DNA from: Pseudomonadota bacterium
GTDB taxonomy: Bacteria; Pseudomonadota; Alphaproteobacteria; Rhizobiales; Xanthobacteraceae
Assembly: GCA_023451825.1 (NCBI GenBank)
Contig: JAEXYA010000025.1
Location: 81,571 to 145,570 of the forward strand
DNA length: 64,000 nt
Direction of reading: 5' to 3'
The translations under genes were made by a program, and so were the position numbers. How positions within the stretch are numbered: position 1 is the stretch's first letter; each line of letters begins with the position of its first letter. The notes beneath the pieces were generated by a model, which was not told the DNA's origin, ran no database searches, and was given only the letters and a program-made list of their open reading frames with translations. Below, in pieces: positions 18,740 to 27,029 of this stretch.

Positions 18740-19966
18740 ATGACAGGTCCGCTACAGGGTGTTCGCGTGGTCGATCTCACGACGATGCTGTCGGGCCCAT
18801 GCGCTGCGCAAACGCTGGCCGAGATGGGCGCCGACGTCATCAAAGTCGAAACGCCCGACGGTGACAATCTTCGTAATATCGGCCAGTCCCGCAGCGGCGG
18901 GATGGGCCCGATGCATCTTCATGCTAACCGCGGCAAGCGAAGTGTGGCGCTCGACCTCAAGAGCGAGGATGGACGCAACGCGTTTCTGGGTTTGATCAAG
19001 GACGCTGACGTTCTGATCTGCAATGTCAGGACCAAGGCGATGCAGCGTCTGCGTCTCGCTTACGACGATCTGAGCACGATCAATCCGACGCTGATCTATG
19101 TGAGCATCGTCGGCTATGGCAGCGGCGGCCCTTATTCCGATCGACCTGCTTATGACGATCTCATTCAGGCTGCCGTCGGCATTCCGTCGCTTGGCGCATC
19201 GCAAGAGGGCGGCGCGCGCTATGCGCCGATCGCGGTGGCGGATCGTGTCACCGGGATGAATGCCGCCAATGCGGCGCTGGGGGCCTTGTATCACCGTCTC
19301 AAGACCGGGGAGGGGCAGCATGTCGAGATTGCGATGTTCGAGACGATGGCCTTCATGGTGCTGTCCGACCATATGGGTGGACGCACTTATCAGCCGCAGC
19401 TTGGCCCCACTGTGTTTGAGCGATATGCGTCGGTCAGGCGCCCATTCACGACCTCCGACGGCGTGGTCTGCTTGTTGCTCGTTACTGACAAGCAGTGGAA
19501 GGCGTTCTTCGGTTTGGTCGATCGCGGCAATGTTCTCGAGGATGAGCGGTTCTCGACCGTGTCGGGACGTACGCACAACACGACCGCGCTATACAAGATC
19601 GTCGCCGAACTGGTCGCGACGCGCAGTACCGAATGGTGGATGCGGGAATTGGAGCGCGTCGATATTCCCGCGGTGCCTTTGGCGACCATCGACAGCCTGA
19701 TCGACGACCCGCATCTGAAAGCCGTCGGCTTCTTCGAGGATGTCGAGCATCCCAGCGAAGGCGAGATCAGGGCGATGCGCTTGACAGGCCGTTGGTCGAA
19801 ATCGCAGCCTTCCCCGACGCGCCACGCGCCTCGTTTGGGCGAACATAGTGCGGAAATGCTGGGGGATGCAGGGTCGCGTTGGGCAAAAATGGTGCATGAG
19901 CGAAGAGCTGGGTCTCGGCCGTTATTCATGCCCGTGAATTCCCGGACGGATTTTCGTGACTTATAG
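18740..19966 (+). CDS. CaiB/BaiF family CoA-transferase
   Basis: A 408-residue class III CoA-transferase moving CoA between carboxylic acids. The N-terminus GVRVVDLTTMLSGPCAAQTLAEMGADVIKVE is typical; NRGKRSVALDLKSEDGR and the catalytic-Asp segment RPAYDDLIQAAVG (Asp139) follow, then GEGQHVEIAMFETMAFM. A GGGAG lies before the ATG at 18740. The acid substrate is unknown, and no acyl-CoA dehydrogenase or other pathway gene is adjacent. The last 30 residues, after the conserved domain, look like a read-through tail with little family resemblance. Confidence 0.9.
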   Translation: MTGPLQGVRVVDLTTMLSGPCAAQTLAEMGADVIKVETPDGDNLRNIGQSRSGGMGPMHLHANRGKRSVALDLKSEDGRNAFLGLIKDADVLICNVRTKAMQRLRLAYDDLSTINPTLIYVSIVGYGSGGPYSDRPAYDDLIQAAVGIPSLGASQEGGARYAPIAVADRVTGMNAANAALGALYHRLKTGEGQHVEIAMFETMAFMVLSDHMGGRTYQPQLGPTVFERYASVRRPFTTSDGVVCLLLVTDKQWKAFFGLVDRGNVLEDERFSTVSGRTHNTTALYKIVAELVATRSTEWWMRELERVDIPAVPLATIDSLIDDPHLKAVGFFEDVEHPSEGEIRAMRLTGRWSKSQPSPTRHAPRLGEHSAEMLGDAGSRWAKMVHERRAGSRPLFMPVNSRTDFRDL

Positions 19967-20000
19967 GCAACAGGACGTTGTGATGATGCCGATATACACG

Positions 20001-20010
20001 GGTTCTAAAT
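20001..20010 (+). promoter_or_regulatory. Candidate iron-regulatory element upstream of TonB receptor 1
   Basis: GGTTCTAAAT lies 72 bp before the receptor start and contains TTCTAAA, half of the ICE motif bound by the iron regulator Irr in Rhizobiales. Similar GTTC(C)TA elements occur at comparable distance before the other two receptors in this window. Identification is by eye only. Confidence 0.3.
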
Positions 20011-20081
20011 AACCTGACGTTGTGTGCTTTTTCGCGACTGCGTACTCGATCTTAAGGTGAAAAACCTTGGGGGACCGTCGC

Positions 20082-22400
20082 ATGACCGATTTCACGAATT
20101 ACAGAACGTATCTTTATGCCGGCGTTGCGACCGGCGCCATCGCGCTTGGCCTGAGCGGTTTGGGGGCATCTGAGGTTCGCGCACAAAATAACCCGAGCGT
20201 GTTGCCGCCGGTGTCCGTTGATGCGCCGCGCCAGCGCGCACGCACCGCGACCGTCCGGACCCGGACGGCGCCGCAGCGCAGCGCGCGCGTTGCGCCGCGT
20301 CGCGTTGAGCAGCCGGTGCCAGTGGCTCCGGTCACGACCATGGGTTCAACCCGCACCATCGGCACCCCGGCGCCCGCCTATGCTGGCGGCCAGATCGCGA
20401 CCGGCGGCACGCTGGGTCTGCTGGGTTCGACGAGCGTGATGAACACGCCCTTCAGCACCACGAACTACACGTCGCAACTGATCGAAAACCAGCAGGGACG
20501 CACAGCGGCAGATACACTCATCAATGACGCGTCGGTTCGCGCGACCACCGGCGCCAACGGTTTCGATGATACGTTCCAGATCCGCGGCTTCCAGGTGGGC
20601 CCCGAAGACGTCGGTCTCAACGGGCTTTACGGCCTCGCCGCTCCGAACCACGTGCCCTCCCAGATCATCGAGCGGATTGAACTGCTGAAAGGACCGGGGG
20701 CTCTGATCAACGGCATCGCGCCGAGTGGAAGCGTAGGCGGCGCCGTCAATATCGTCACCAAACGTGCTGCCGAGCAAGATTTTGCGCGCATCACGCCGTT
20801 CTTTCTGAGCGCGGCCAATTACGGCCTGCACCTGGAGACCAGCCGCCGCTTCGGTGACAACAAGGAGTGGGGCGTCCGCTTCAACGGCGTCGGCCGCAAC
20901 GGGGAAGCGTCGATCGACAACGGCAACTGGCGATCCGGCATCGCGGCTCTGTCGCTCGACTATCGCGGTGATCGCCTGCGGTGGACGCTCGATGCCATCT
21001 CCCAAAACGACGACACCCGAAATTTCCGTCCGCAGATTTCGATTGATCCCACAGTGGCGGTTATTCCGCGGCCGCCGGATGCACGCAGCAATTGGTATCC
21101 GAACACGAACCTCAAGCAGCGTGACAACACCATCGCGTCCGGCATGGAATACGACGTGACCGACTGGCTGACGGCTTATGCCGGAATCGGCTATCGCGAC
21201 GGCAACGGTGCGCAGAACCTCGCCGGCAATCTCGTTGGTATCGACGCCCTTGGGAATTTCGATAACTACAACGCCTATTACGATTTCTACAGCAAGGCGG
21301 TCAGTGGCAATGTCGGTGCCAGGGCGCGCTTCAATACGGGCCCGATCGGGCACGCAGTCAATGTTGTCTATACCGGTTACAACCGGGAAGACGGCTACGG
21401 CTACAACTCGTCATTCTCAAATGTCACCAGTCCCGCATCGTTTCCGTCCAACGTGTATAATCCGGCACCACTCCCTCTCATCGACGCCGGACGCCCCGCG
21501 CTGGGTAAGAGCGCTGATCTGACGCTTTCCAGCGTCGCTGTCTCGGACACGCTGTCCTTCCTCAATGATGCCGTGCTGTTCACGCTGGGCGTGCGTCACC
21601 AGAAGATCAAGCAGGAGGGATTTGATCCGACGACAGGATTGTTGACCGGCGCGCCTTACGACGCGGAAGCCACGACCCCCATGGCCGGTCTGGTGGTCAA
21701 ACCCTGGCACAACGTGTCGCTCTACGCCAATTACGCAGAAGGCCTGTCGCCGGGCCAGGTGGTGCCTCTGACCGGCGGTTACACAAATGCCGGCGCGGTC
21801 CTCGCGCCCTACAAATCAAAGCAGCAGGAAGCGGGCGTGAAGGTCGATTGGGGCACCATCACCACGACGGTGGCCGTGTTCCAGATTTCACGTCCAAATA
21901 TCAGCGCCACGACGACCACGCTCGGCTACAATGGTGAACAGCGAAATCGGGGCGTCGAGCTCAATGCCTATGGCCTGATACTTCCGGGCTTGCGCGGTAT
22001 TGCGAGCGCGACCTTCCTGCGGCCGGAACTGACCAATCCGGACAACCCGGCGGAACGCGGCAACGATGCGGCAGGCGTCCCGGACAAAACCTTCTCGGCA
22101 GGCCTCGATTGGGATACGCCATGGGTGCCGGGTCTCGCTTTCAATGGCCGCGTGATCTACACCTCGGGTGCTTATCTCACCAATGCGAACCTGGTGCGCT
22201 ACGACGACTGGACGCGTCTCGATCTCGGCGCGCGCTACACCACGACCGCACTGACCGGCAAGCCCGTCACCTTCCGCGCCAATATCGAAAACGTAACCGG
22301 CGCGAATTACTGGCTGACCACAGCCAGCTTGGGCTACGGCACGTTCGTCACGGTGGGCTCGCCACGTTCCTACATCCTGTCGGCCGCATTCGATTTCTGA
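20082..22400 (+). CDS. TonB-dependent siderophore receptor 1
   Basis: A 772-residue outer-membrane receptor for ferric siderophores. A signal peptide (to about residue 33) is followed by a TonB-box-like segment VLPPVSVDAP, a 45-residue Arg/Thr/Pro-rich linker (RTATVRTRTAPQRSARVAPR), a plug domain (LIENQQGRTAADTLINDASV; IIERIELLKGPGALINGIAP) and a 22-strand barrel ending SYILSAAFDF. GGGGGA lies 7 nt before the ATG at 20082. It is a close paralogue of the receptor at 27987. A zinc-ribbon gene lies convergent downstream and no transporter gene is adjacent. The ligand cannot be deduced. Confidence 0.93.
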   Translation: MTDFTNYRTYLYAGVATGAIALGLSGLGASEVRAQNNPSVLPPVSVDAPRQRARTATVRTRTAPQRSARVAPRRVEQPVPVAPVTTMGSTRTIGTPAPAYAGGQIATGGTLGLLGSTSVMNTPFSTTNYTSQLIENQQGRTAADTLINDASVRATTGANGFDDTFQIRGFQVGPEDVGLNGLYGLAAPNHVPSQIIERIELLKGPGALINGIAPSGSVGGAVNIVTKRAAEQDFARITPFFLSAANYGLHLETSRRFGDNKEWGVRFNGVGRNGEASIDNGNWRSGIAALSLDYRGDRLRWTLDAISQNDDTRNFRPQISIDPTVAVIPRPPDARSNWYPNTNLKQRDNTIASGMEYDVTDWLTAYAGIGYRDGNGAQNLAGNLVGIDALGNFDNYNAYYDFYSKAVSGNVGARARFNTGPIGHAVNVVYTGYNREDGYGYNSSFSNVTSPASFPSNVYNPAPLPLIDAGRPALGKSADLTLSSVAVSDTLSFLNDAVLFTLGVRHQKIKQEGFDPTTGLLTGAPYDAEATTPMAGLVVKPWHNVSLYANYAEGLSPGQVVPLTGGYTNAGAVLAPYKSKQQEAGVKVDWGTITTTVAVFQISRPNISATTTTLGYNGEQRNRGVELNAYGLILPGLRGIASATFLRPELTNPDNPAERGNDAAGVPDKTFSAGLDWDTPWVPGLAFNGRVIYTSGAYLTNANLVRYDDWTRLDLGARYTTTALTGKPVTFRANIENVTGANYWLTTASLGYGTFVTVGSPRSYILSAAFDF

Positions 22401-22492
22401 GGGGCATCGGCCTCAAACGAATGCTGGTGCGACAAAGCGAGGTTCACTGGCTGCATCAGTTCGACGTCGTCGATGACATTCCGAAGCTCTCG

Positions 22493-22512
22493 AGCCCGCC
22501 ATGTGGCGGGTT
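22493..22512 (+). terminator. Probable terminator hairpin after TonB receptor 1
   Basis: CCCGCC at 22495-22500 pairs with GGCGGG at 22505-22510 (loop ATGT), extended by A-U and G-U pairs. Only TTCTG follows, so termination strength is doubtful. It lies between the receptor and the convergent zinc-ribbon gene. Confidence 0.5.
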
Positions 22513-22525
22513 CTGCTGTGTCACA

Positions 22526-22756
22526 TCAGCTGCACGTGATCTTCTTCATCGTGTGATTGGTGACGAAGCCGTAGCCGCAGGTGTCGCAGGTCCACAGATA
22601 GCTGACGACATTGTCTGCCAGGAAAGCCGAAGACTCCGCCGCGATCATGCTGTCGGCGCAGACCGGGCAGGTGGGGAGATCGGCACCGCGAGGTGTCGCG
22701 GCCGACGCCTTCTGATGGGACGTCGCGGTCGTGCGGATTTCAGCAGCAGCTGCCAT
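22526..22756 (-). CDS. Small zinc-ribbon protein of unknown function
   Basis: A 76-residue protein with an Ala/Thr-rich N-terminal third and two CxxC pairs: LPTCPVCADSM and WTCDTCGYGFVT, a rubredoxin/zinc-ribbon-like knuckle arrangement that probably binds one Zn2+. AAGGAGGT is placed 4 nt before the ATG at 22756, which decides the start over the upstream GTG/ATG at 22774. No enzymatic domain is present. It converges on TonB receptor 1. Confidence 0.75.
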   Translation of the reverse strand: MAAAAEIRTTATSHQKASAATPRGADLPTCPVCADSMIAAESSAFLADNVVSYLWTCDTCGYGFVTNHTMKKITCS

Positions 22757-23110
22757 CGTGACCTCCTTCACCATCTGATTTGACCCGTCGCTAGACTATC
22801 CTGATTTGTCGGACCACAACCGATTTGTTTGACCCCATCGCAACACAAATGCGTTGATCTGGTGATATTCCAATCGCGTTTTTGCGATGCAGCGCTGTTA
22901 AGCATTGTGCGCTGCAGGTTATTGCGACGCAGTGCCGCGCTTGCAATGTGTAGCATTCGAATCTGCACGTTGTGTTACCGGCCGGATCAGGCGCGACGAT
23001 ACGTCCATTGCTGAAATTCGGTCGCCGCTACGACATGTCTTACCGGCTGGCAATTGTGTGGGCCTTGTCCTAGCTCTTGAGCACCATCACCCCCTCAAGG
23101 ATTCGCCGTC
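22757..23110. other. Intergenic region between zinc-ribbon and BrnA-like genes
   Basis: 354 bp without a supported gene, with lower GC than the surroundings. It must contain divergent promoters for the two small genes. No repeat, hairpin or RNA gene was recognised. Confidence 0.5.
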
Positions 23111-23341
23111 ATGGCCCAGTCACCACGCCGTCCCAAGGATGCCCGTAGCGAGGCCGAAGCGGCCTTCAAGAAGGCGACCGCGCCCGTGATCGAGGCTCCG
23201 GCCAAAACGACAGCCGTTCCCGGCGTCCGCGAACTGGTGTCGTTGCGGATCGATCAGGACGTGCTGGAGCATTTTCAGGAAGGCGGTCCCGGATGGCAGG
23301 ACCGCATCAACGACGCGCTGCGCAAGGCCGCGGGCAAATAG
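23111..23341 (+). CDS. BrnA-like antitoxin family protein, no partner toxin seen
   Basis: A 76-residue protein. The first 40 residues are Ala/Lys-rich; the C-terminal half RELVSLRIDQDVLEHFQEGG followed by PGWQDRINDALRKAAG matches the BrnA antitoxin/DUF4415 ribbon-helix-helix fold (strand, helix, GPGWQxRIN turn, helix). Bona fide BrnA follows a brnT toxin gene; here the upstream 354 bp are empty and the downstream gene is a convergent caspase-like gene, so it is an orphan. It may be a DNA-binding regulator rather than an antitoxin. Confidence 0.75.
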   Translation: MAQSPRRPKDARSEAEAAFKKATAPVIEAPAKTTAVPGVRELVSLRIDQDVLEHFQEGGPGWQDRINDALRKAAGK

Positions 23342-23361
23342 CTCCGCGGCCTCGGCCTCGC

Positions 23362-24783
23362 TTAGCGATTGAGGAAGCCGCCCACGACGCCGCCGATGAA
23401 GCGGCCTGGCAGAGCGGGATCGACGGCCGGTGCTGGGGCGGCCTGGCGGCGTGCGACTGGCGGCGGTGCTTCCTCATAGGTTTGCTGGACCTGACGACGC
23501 ACGGGCTTGGGGGCCGGTTCTTCGGCAAGCGTCACAGGCTCGGCGAGGAGCGCCGTGTGCTGGACCTTGTTCAGGAAGCCTGAGGCCGGATAGCCGCGGG
23601 AGGCCTGCCAGCGCGTGATCACACCGCGGGTTCCAGCATCGAAACTGCCGGTGGCCTTGGTATCGAAACCAAGCGCGTTGAGGCGGCGCTGGACATCGCG
23701 TCGCTTCGCCTGATTGAGGCCGATCTTGTCCTCGGTGAGCTGGCTCGCCTGTTCGGTAGCCGCCGCCTTGTCGGTGCCCGGTGCTGCGGTGCGCGGTGCC
23801 GTTGTTGCTTCCTGCAGCGCCGCAATGCGGGCGAGGGCTAGCGGCTTGAACTGGCCGTTCGGATACATGGTGATATAGGCGTTCAGCTCCTCAGGACGGT
23901 TCGTGTCCTTGATGGAGCGCCAGAACTCGAGCTCGACGTCGGAGCCAGCGACGGCAGTCGCCGGCATGGTTGCCGTCGGACTGGCCGCGGCGACCTGCAC
24001 CTGGGTCTGGACATCCGGATTGAGATAGACGGCACCGACGAGGTTCGTATGGCCCCAAGGGAGCTGGCCCTTGTTGGTCTCGTCCTGCACCTGCGCGCGG
24101 ACCTTGGTCATGGCCTGCTGGATCTCGGCGCCGGGTGCGGTGATGTTCGTGAGCAACGCGCGGGTGAACGGGCTGTTGCCGCCGCTCTTGCCGTCGAGCG
24201 CGGTTTGGCCGGGGCTGGTGGCGAAGGCGATCAGCGTGCCTTCGCCGGACTTCATCTCTGCAAGACCCGATGACACAGCGACGCTGCGTGTAGCTGAGCC
24301 GCTGGAACGGATCTTGGCGGCGAATGGATTATCGCGGCAGGCGTCGAGGAATACGAGCTTGACCTTGGCGTCGCCCATGGTCTGTTCGAGCGTCATTTCG
24401 ACGTTGATGGCGGCGCCGAGCTTGACGTCCATCTCCGACTTCAGATTGGCATCCACCGGCAAGAGATAGTTGATGTTGTTCACCGAGATGCCGTGGCCGG
24501 CGTAGAAGAACAGCGCAACGTCGGCGCCCTGCGCCTTGCGGCCGAATTCAAGCAAACGCTCGGTCATGCCGTCGCGTGTGAGGTTGGACCCTTCGATGAC
24601 CTCGAAGCCGACATTGCGCAGCGTGCTCGCCATCGCCTTCGCATCGATCGGCGGATTGGGCAGCTGATCGACATTCTTGTAAGCGCCGTTGCCGACGACG
24701 AACGCAACGCGTTTGTCGGCGAGCGCTGCGTCAGCGCTGAAAACGACGGACAGCGCAGACAAAGCGAATACGAGCTGGCGCAC
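23362..24783 (-). CDS. Secreted caspase-like protease with C-terminal peptidoglycan-binding-like domain
   Basis: A 473-residue protein. A signal peptide (VRQLVFALSALSVVFSADAA) is followed by a caspase p20-like domain (about 25-250): VAFVVGNGAYKN, the catalytic His in FFYAGHGISVNN (about residue 95) and the Cys in VFLDACRDNPF (Cys148). A Pro/Thr-rich linker leads to a PGBD-1-like helical repeat (RDVQRRLNALGFDTKATGSF, about 370-425) and a glycine-rich tail. GTG at 24783 is preceded by GGGGGAG at good spacing and starts directly at the signal peptide; a longer frame to 24834 is disfavoured. It is likely a periplasmic peptidase of the orthocaspase type; substrate unknown. Confidence 0.85.
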   Translation of the reverse strand: MRQLVFALSALSVVFSADAALADKRVAFVVGNGAYKNVDQLPNPPIDAKAMASTLRNVGFEVIEGSNLTRDGMTERLLEFGRKAQGADVALFFYAGHGISVNNINYLLPVDANLKSEMDVKLGAAINVEMTLEQTMGDAKVKLVFLDACRDNPFAAKIRSSGSATRSVAVSSGLAEMKSGEGTLIAFATSPGQTALDGKSGGNSPFTRALLTNITAPGAEIQQAMTKVRAQVQDETNKGQLPWGHTNLVGAVYLNPDVQTQVQVAAASPTATMPATAVAGSDVELEFWRSIKDTNRPEELNAYITMYPNGQFKPLALARIAALQEATTAPRTAAPGTDKAAATEQASQLTEDKIGLNQAKRRDVQRRLNALGFDTKATGSFDAGTRGVITRWQASRGYPASGFLNKVQHTALLAEPVTLAEEPAPKPVRRQVQQTYEEAPPPVARRQAAPAPAVDPALPGRFIGGVVGGFLNR

Positions 24784-24902
24784 GGCAAATCTCCCCCATC
24801 GAATCCGGTCTGGTGACCGATTGGCGACGGACAAAATAGCAACTCAGCGCACGCGCCAAAATGTCGGTACGCGCACTATGCGAATAAAATCGGAAGTGGA
24901 AC

Positions 24903-25784
24903 TCAGGTGCTGGCGCGAGCAGGTATCGGCGCCGGGCTGCGCAGGTTCAGCGTGTTGCCAGCGAGAATGAGCGCGGCGCCGAGGAGCGTAAAGATGTCGA
25001 GCTGTTCAGAGTATAGTAACCATCCGATCGCGGCGCTGAGCGGCACGCGCAGGAAATCCATGGGAACCACCACGGTCGCATCGGCATAGAGCATCGCGCG
25101 TGCCATGCAGAAATGGGAGAAGGTTCCGCAGAAGCCGACGATGACCAGCCAGAACCACACATAGGCGGACGGCCACTGCCAGACCGAGATCGCAGGAGCG
25201 AGGCCGGCAATGGACTGCACGACGATCATCCAGAAAATGATCTTGAGCGCGCTATCCGTGCGCGTCAGCGATTTGATCAAGGTCACCGAGATGCCGAACC
25301 CGAAGGCAGATGCAAGGGAGATCAACTGGCCCGTATTGAGCTCGCCTGTCGCGGGGCGCACGATGATGATGACGCCGATCAGGCCGAGCACGACGGCGGT
25401 GATTTTCCAGACATTGAGACGCTCGCCAAGAAAGATCGCGGCCATGATGGCGATCCAGATCGGCATCGTGAACTCGATCGATACAAGCTGGCTCAGTGGG
25501 ATCAGTGTCAGCGCATAGAACCAACCGAGTTGCGCGGCGTAATGCACGAGGTTGCGCGAGACATGCGCGACAGGGCGGCTGGTCTTCATCGTACCGAAGC
25601 CGCCATTCAGCAGGATGATCGGCGTCAGGAAGACGAAGCCACACAGCGAGCGGATTTCCATCACCTGAAAGACGTTGAGATCGCGCAGCGTCTCACGGCC
25701 GCCGATGGCGACGAACAGCATCAGCAACAGCCAGCCGGACATCCACAGCGCGGCGCGAAATTTCGACGGAGGATAGGTGGTCAT
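24903..25784 (-). CDS. DMT-superfamily transporter (EamA family)
   Basis: A 293-residue inner-membrane protein with about ten transmembrane helices in two EamA repeats, the first ending IWIAIMAAIFLGERLNVWKI and the second VPLSAAIGWLLYSEQLDIFT, which are the typical repeat ends with a conserved Glu. The family exports metabolites or drugs; substrate is unknown. It lies upstream of and co-directional with the caspase-like gene, 119 bp apart, probably independently transcribed. Confidence 0.88.
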   Translation of the reverse strand: MTTYPPSKFRAALWMSGWLLLMLFVAIGGRETLRDLNVFQVMEIRSLCGFVFLTPIILLNGGFGTMKTSRPVAHVSRNLVHYAAQLGWFYALTLIPLSQLVSIEFTMPIWIAIMAAIFLGERLNVWKITAVVLGLIGVIIIVRPATGELNTGQLISLASAFGFGISVTLIKSLTRTDSALKIIFWMIVVQSIAGLAPAISVWQWPSAYVWFWLVIVGFCGTFSHFCMARAMLYADATVVVPMDFLRVPLSAAIGWLLYSEQLDIFTLLGAALILAGNTLNLRSPAPIPARAST

Positions 25785-25939
25785 GGCCGCGGGCGGTTTC
25801 CTGCTGGGCGTCGCCGTTATGGTCGGCGACGGCCTCGTTGCAGGCTGTATCGGCGGGGCCGGCGGTTGGCAATGGACGGAATTGCAGCGGCAGCGATGCG
25901 AAACCGACGGGTGGACGCGCCATATGCGGTCCTAAAAGT

Positions 25940-25968
25940 AAAACCCCGGCCGCATGACGGCCGGGGTT
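25940..25968 (-). terminator. Rho-independent terminator
   Basis: A perfect 11-bp stem (AACCCCGGCCG at 25942-25952 with its complement at 25958-25968, loop CATGA) is followed on the minus strand by TTTTA. It ends the two-gene unit of small secreted proteins whose last stop is at 25992. Confidence 0.9.
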
Positions 25969-25991
25969 CGAAATCGAACAAGGTCGTCAGA

Positions 25992-26489
25992 TCAGCTGCG
26001 GCTGAGGGTGATGTTCACGCCCTTGAATTGGCCGTCGGACGAGATCGAGACAGCCTGCTTGTTGCCGGTGGTGGTCAGGGTCAGCTTGGCATCGAAGCCC
26101 GGCGCCGAAACATTGACGTTGAACTTGCCGGCGCTGGACGTGCCCTGCAGGTCGCCGCTGACATTGCGCGTGGTCTCGGACCACTGCCCGGTGAGCGCGT
26201 TGCCGTTCGCTTTCACATTGCTCTTCAGCTCGAACTTGTAGCTGTCGCTGGCGCAAAGCAGGGACTGGTTGAGGCCGGTGCCGTCGCCCGAAACGGCATA
26301 TGTCGCCTTGCAGCGGATACGCTCCTTGGAGCCGTCGTCGAGCGAGATGTTGCCCTGACCGGACCACACACCCGCCATCCCCGCAAATGGCGCAGACTGG
26401 GCAAAGGCCGCAACCGACGGCACCGCGATAGCGGCGGCGACAATAACGGACCGGGCAAGAGCGCGCGGGGAGATCGAGACGACTTTCAT
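25992..26489 (-). CDS. Small secreted beta-rich protein of unknown function
   Basis: A 165-residue protein with a signal peptide (MKVVSISPRALARSVIVAAA to AFAQ, about residue 30) and a mature part rich in alternating strands (GMAGVWSGQGNISLDDGSKE, LTGQWSETTRNVSGDLQGT), suggesting a small lipocalin-like barrel. There are two cysteines (RIRCKATY, SLLCASD). The frame is open to 26675 but the ATG at 26489 starts the signal sequence. It lies 22 bp after another small secreted protein gene with a similar GxW start, probably co-transcribed, and ends before a strong terminator. Confidence 0.75.
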   Translation of the reverse strand: MKVVSISPRALARSVIVAAAIAVPSVAAFAQSAPFAGMAGVWSGQGNISLDDGSKERIRCKATYAVSGDGTGLNQSLLCASDSYKFELKSNVKANGNALTGQWSETTRNVSGDLQGTSSAGKFNVNVSAPGFDAKLTLTTTGNKQAVSISSDGQFKGVNITLSRS

Positions 26490-26511
26490 TGAAGCATTTC
26501 CTGGCTGCGGG

Positions 26512-26868
26512 TTATTGACGAGAAGCTTCCCAGCGCCCGCTGCAGGGGACACCATTCGAGGCGCCATTCCATTTGCCGGAGCCGGCATTACCGGTGAGCT
26601 GGCCGTTTGCGAATGCAGGGCCAATGGCGACACGAACGACGCCGGAGGTTGCAATCTTGCCCGAGACCTCGGCACCGGGCGCAGACACCCGGCCTTCAGT
26701 CACAGTCAACGGATAGCTGGCCGTGCGGTCGCAGCTTCCAGATTGCGTGAAAATGGTGACGTTCCAAAGACCATCATAGGGATGCTGAGCGAACGCAGGA
26801 GCAGCGGCAAGCGTGGCACCAGCCAGCAGGGAGGCAGACAGGAACACGCGCATGCGGTCAAAACGCAT
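26512..26868 (-). CDS. Small secreted protein, possible relative of the downstream gene
   Basis: A 118-residue protein with a signal peptide ending at APAFAQ (about residue 28) and a mature domain PYDGLWNVTIFTQSGSCDRT ... SGKWNGASNGVPCSGRWEAS. The DGLWNV opening and GKW/GRW repeats recall the downstream protein, so both may be diverged copies of one fold; two cysteines could bridge. GAGGA is about 9 nt before the ATG at 26868; an internal ATG at 26853 is possible. Likely first gene of a two-gene operon. Function is unknown. Confidence 0.75.
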   Translation of the reverse strand: MRFDRMRVFLSASLLAGATLAAAPAFAQHPYDGLWNVTIFTQSGSCDRTASYPLTVTEGRVSAPGAEVSGKIATSGVVRVAIGPAFANGQLTGNAGSGKWNGASNGVPCSGRWEASRQ

Positions 26869-26979
26869 TGAATCAAATCCTCGAGATGTTGTGATGGGCC
26901 GCGTTATTGGAGCTTAATGTGTCCAAAGTTTGTGCGGTGCGCAGTGAGCCCATAACACCTATGTCGCTGCAACGCACAG

Positions 26980-27001
26980 TCCCCGGGATGGTTCCCGGGG
27001 A
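26980..27001 (-). terminator. Hairpin downstream of formyltransferase gene
   Basis: TCCCCGGG at 26980-26987 pairs perfectly with CCCGGGGA at 26994-27001 (loop of 6). It starts 29 bp after the formyltransferase stop. No T-run follows on the minus strand, so it could be a 3' stability element instead. Confidence 0.45.
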
Positions 27002-27029
27002 GCGGTAATATTCATCCAAAAAACGAGGG

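Noticed and set aside
22757..23110. Possible BrnT toxin gene next to the BrnA-like gene
   Set aside because: No frame in this gap has BrnT-like sequence or a ribosome-binding site.
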